From NCBI GenBank assembly GCA_030581615.1, contig JAKTTT010000009.1:124001-188000 (forward strand): 64,000 bases of DNA. Direction: 5' to 3'. The notes under the pieces are model-generated. The model ran no database searches. It was not told the DNA's origin and saw only the letters and a list, made by a program, of their open reading frames with translations. Shown here piece after piece: positions 63,314-64,000 of this stretch (positions within the stretch are counted from its first letter, which is position 1; every line of letters starts with the position of its first letter). The translations under genes and the position numbers were made by a program. Source of the stretch: Alloascoidea africana. Lineage: Eukaryota > Ascomycota > Alloascoideomycetes > Alloascoideales > Alloascoideaceae.

Positions 63314-64000
63314 ATGTCTTCAGGAGGTGCAGCTGGTGTCAAAACAAGTGGCGGAAATGCCGCTTTTCACAACTTTGTCAACGACTTTTCACACATTGAT
63401 GATCCAATAGAACGAAGGAGACTTGCTTTGGAAAAAATCGACAGTGCAAAGTTTGGTTGGTATCATATCCGTGCAATTACCGTTGGCGGAATTGGATTTC
63501 TCACTGATTCGTACGACATTTTTGCAATCAATATTGCCGTTACCATGTTGGGATATGTCTACTGGGGAGGATCCGTTGGCGGTCCTGGTGTTCCAAGTAC
63601 TTCAGAAGGGAATTTGCTCAAGGTTTCTACCTCTGTTGGAACTGTTATCGGCCAGATTTCTTTTGGTACCTTGGCAGACATTATTGGAAGGAAGAAAATT
63701 TATGGAACAGAGCTTATCATCATCATCATTGCGACTATAGGACAAACATTAATGGGACAATCTCCAGGTCTGAATTTTGTTGCACTTTTAACGTTCTGGC
63801 GTATTATAATGGGAATTGGAATTGGCGGTGACTATCCATTATCTTCGATTATCACCTCAGAGTTTGCAACAACGAAATGGAGAGGTGCCATTATGGGCGC
63901 CGTTTTCGCCAATCAAGGATGGGGACAATTATTTGGAGGCATTGTTGCGCTTGTATGTGTAGTTGGATGGAAAGATTCTTTGATAGATGCAAACAACGTT
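63314..64000 (+). CDS. PHO84: High-affinity phosphate:H+ symporter, N-terminal part (runs off window)
   Basis: ATG at 63314 (MSSGGAAGVKTSGGNAAFHNF); 229 codons are present and the frame is open at the window end. RRRLALEKIDSAKFGWYHIR leads into TM1 (AITVGGIGFLTDSYDIFAIN), followed by the MFS loop GTLADIIGRKKIYG and the phosphate-symporter signature GIGIGGDYPLSS, then TKWRGAIMGAVFANQGWGQ. These are diagnostic for Pho84-type plasma-membrane proton-phosphate symporters of the major facilitator superfamily. A CACGTG and a TATA box upstream fit control by phosphate supply. Confidence 0.95.
   Translation, partial: MSSGGAAGVKTSGGNAAFHNFVNDFSHIDDPIERRRLALEKIDSAKFGWYHIRAITVGGIGFLTDSYDIFAINIAVTMLGYVYWGGSVGGPGVPSTSEGNLLKVSTSVGTVIGQISFGTLADIIGRKKIYGTELIIIIIATIGQTLMGQSPGLNFVALLTFWRIIMGIGIGGDYPLSSIITSEFATTKWRGAIMGAVFANQGWGQLFGGIVALVCVVGWKDSLIDANNV

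Noticed and set aside
1-64000. CRISPR array, rRNA genes, mitochondrial insert, bacterial-style operons
   Set aside because: No regularly spaced repeats, no rRNA-like stretches and clear eukaryotic gene structure with introns.

Overview
The window is nuclear DNA of a budding yeast (Saccharomycotina). By eye it is about 60% A+T. Proteins match Saccharomyces families closely (Tra1, Fcy1, Tom5, Dic1, Ant1, Nrd1, Tex1, Ate1, Pho84). CTG reads sensibly as leucine, for example in the Ect1 block HLDEREL. Introns are far denser than in S. cerevisiae: fourteen of the 24 genes have at least one, mostly 50-130 nt and near the 5' end, with GTAAGT-type donors and CTAAC branch sites 6-25 nt before the acceptor. 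Together with a Mis18-like gene, this suggests an early-branching yeast lineage rather than a Saccharomycetaceae or CTG-clade species. I cannot name the species.

Layout: 1-640 holds the 3' part of cytosine deaminase FCY1. 698-1710 is an unrecognised two-exon protein. 2227-2502 is the tiny TOM5 gene. 3262-4452 is the peroxisomal ATP carrier ANT1. A GC-rich, repeat-filled divergent promoter separates it from a Mis18-like kinetochore gene (5268-6020). 6625-12502 carries two long disordered proteins in tandem, the first with AreA/Mks1-type motifs. 13616-24901 is TRA1. 25258-26067 is RPS18 and 26479-27553 is RNH201. 28304-29365 is a GRE2-like reductase. 30708-32194 is a copper-fist transcription factor. 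32694-34849 is NRD1/Seb1 and 35204-36787 is TEX1/THOC3. 36857-38090 is the mitochondrial dicarboxylate carrier DIC1. 38274-40307 is a coiled-coil protein. 41296-42266 is a DUF4112 protein, 42707-43990 is ECT1 and 44701-45045 is STF2/TMA10. 45046-47288 is gene-poor and holds a retropepsin-like fossil. 47289-54438 carries ATE1, CKB1, GET1 and a haspin kinase. 54439-63313 is almost 9 kb without a convincing gene. The window ends inside PHO84 (63314 onward).

The genes are ordinary single-copy housekeeping and regulatory genes with no operon logic. Several pairs converge closely (FCY1 with its neighbour; TEX1 with DIC1; GET1 with haspin) or diverge from shared promoters (ANT1/Mis18-like, RPS18/RNH201, CKB1/GET1).

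Most notable are the Mis18-like protein, absent from S. cerevisiae, together with the long gene desert, which could be a regional centromere or subtelomere. DIC1 has 14-nt and 32-nt internal exons. NRD1 has a GC-AG intron. Two introns are in-frame and stop-free. In-frame hexanucleotide repeats encode dipeptide runs in many proteins. Exon structures here come from splice-site reading and protein similarity, not from transcripts.
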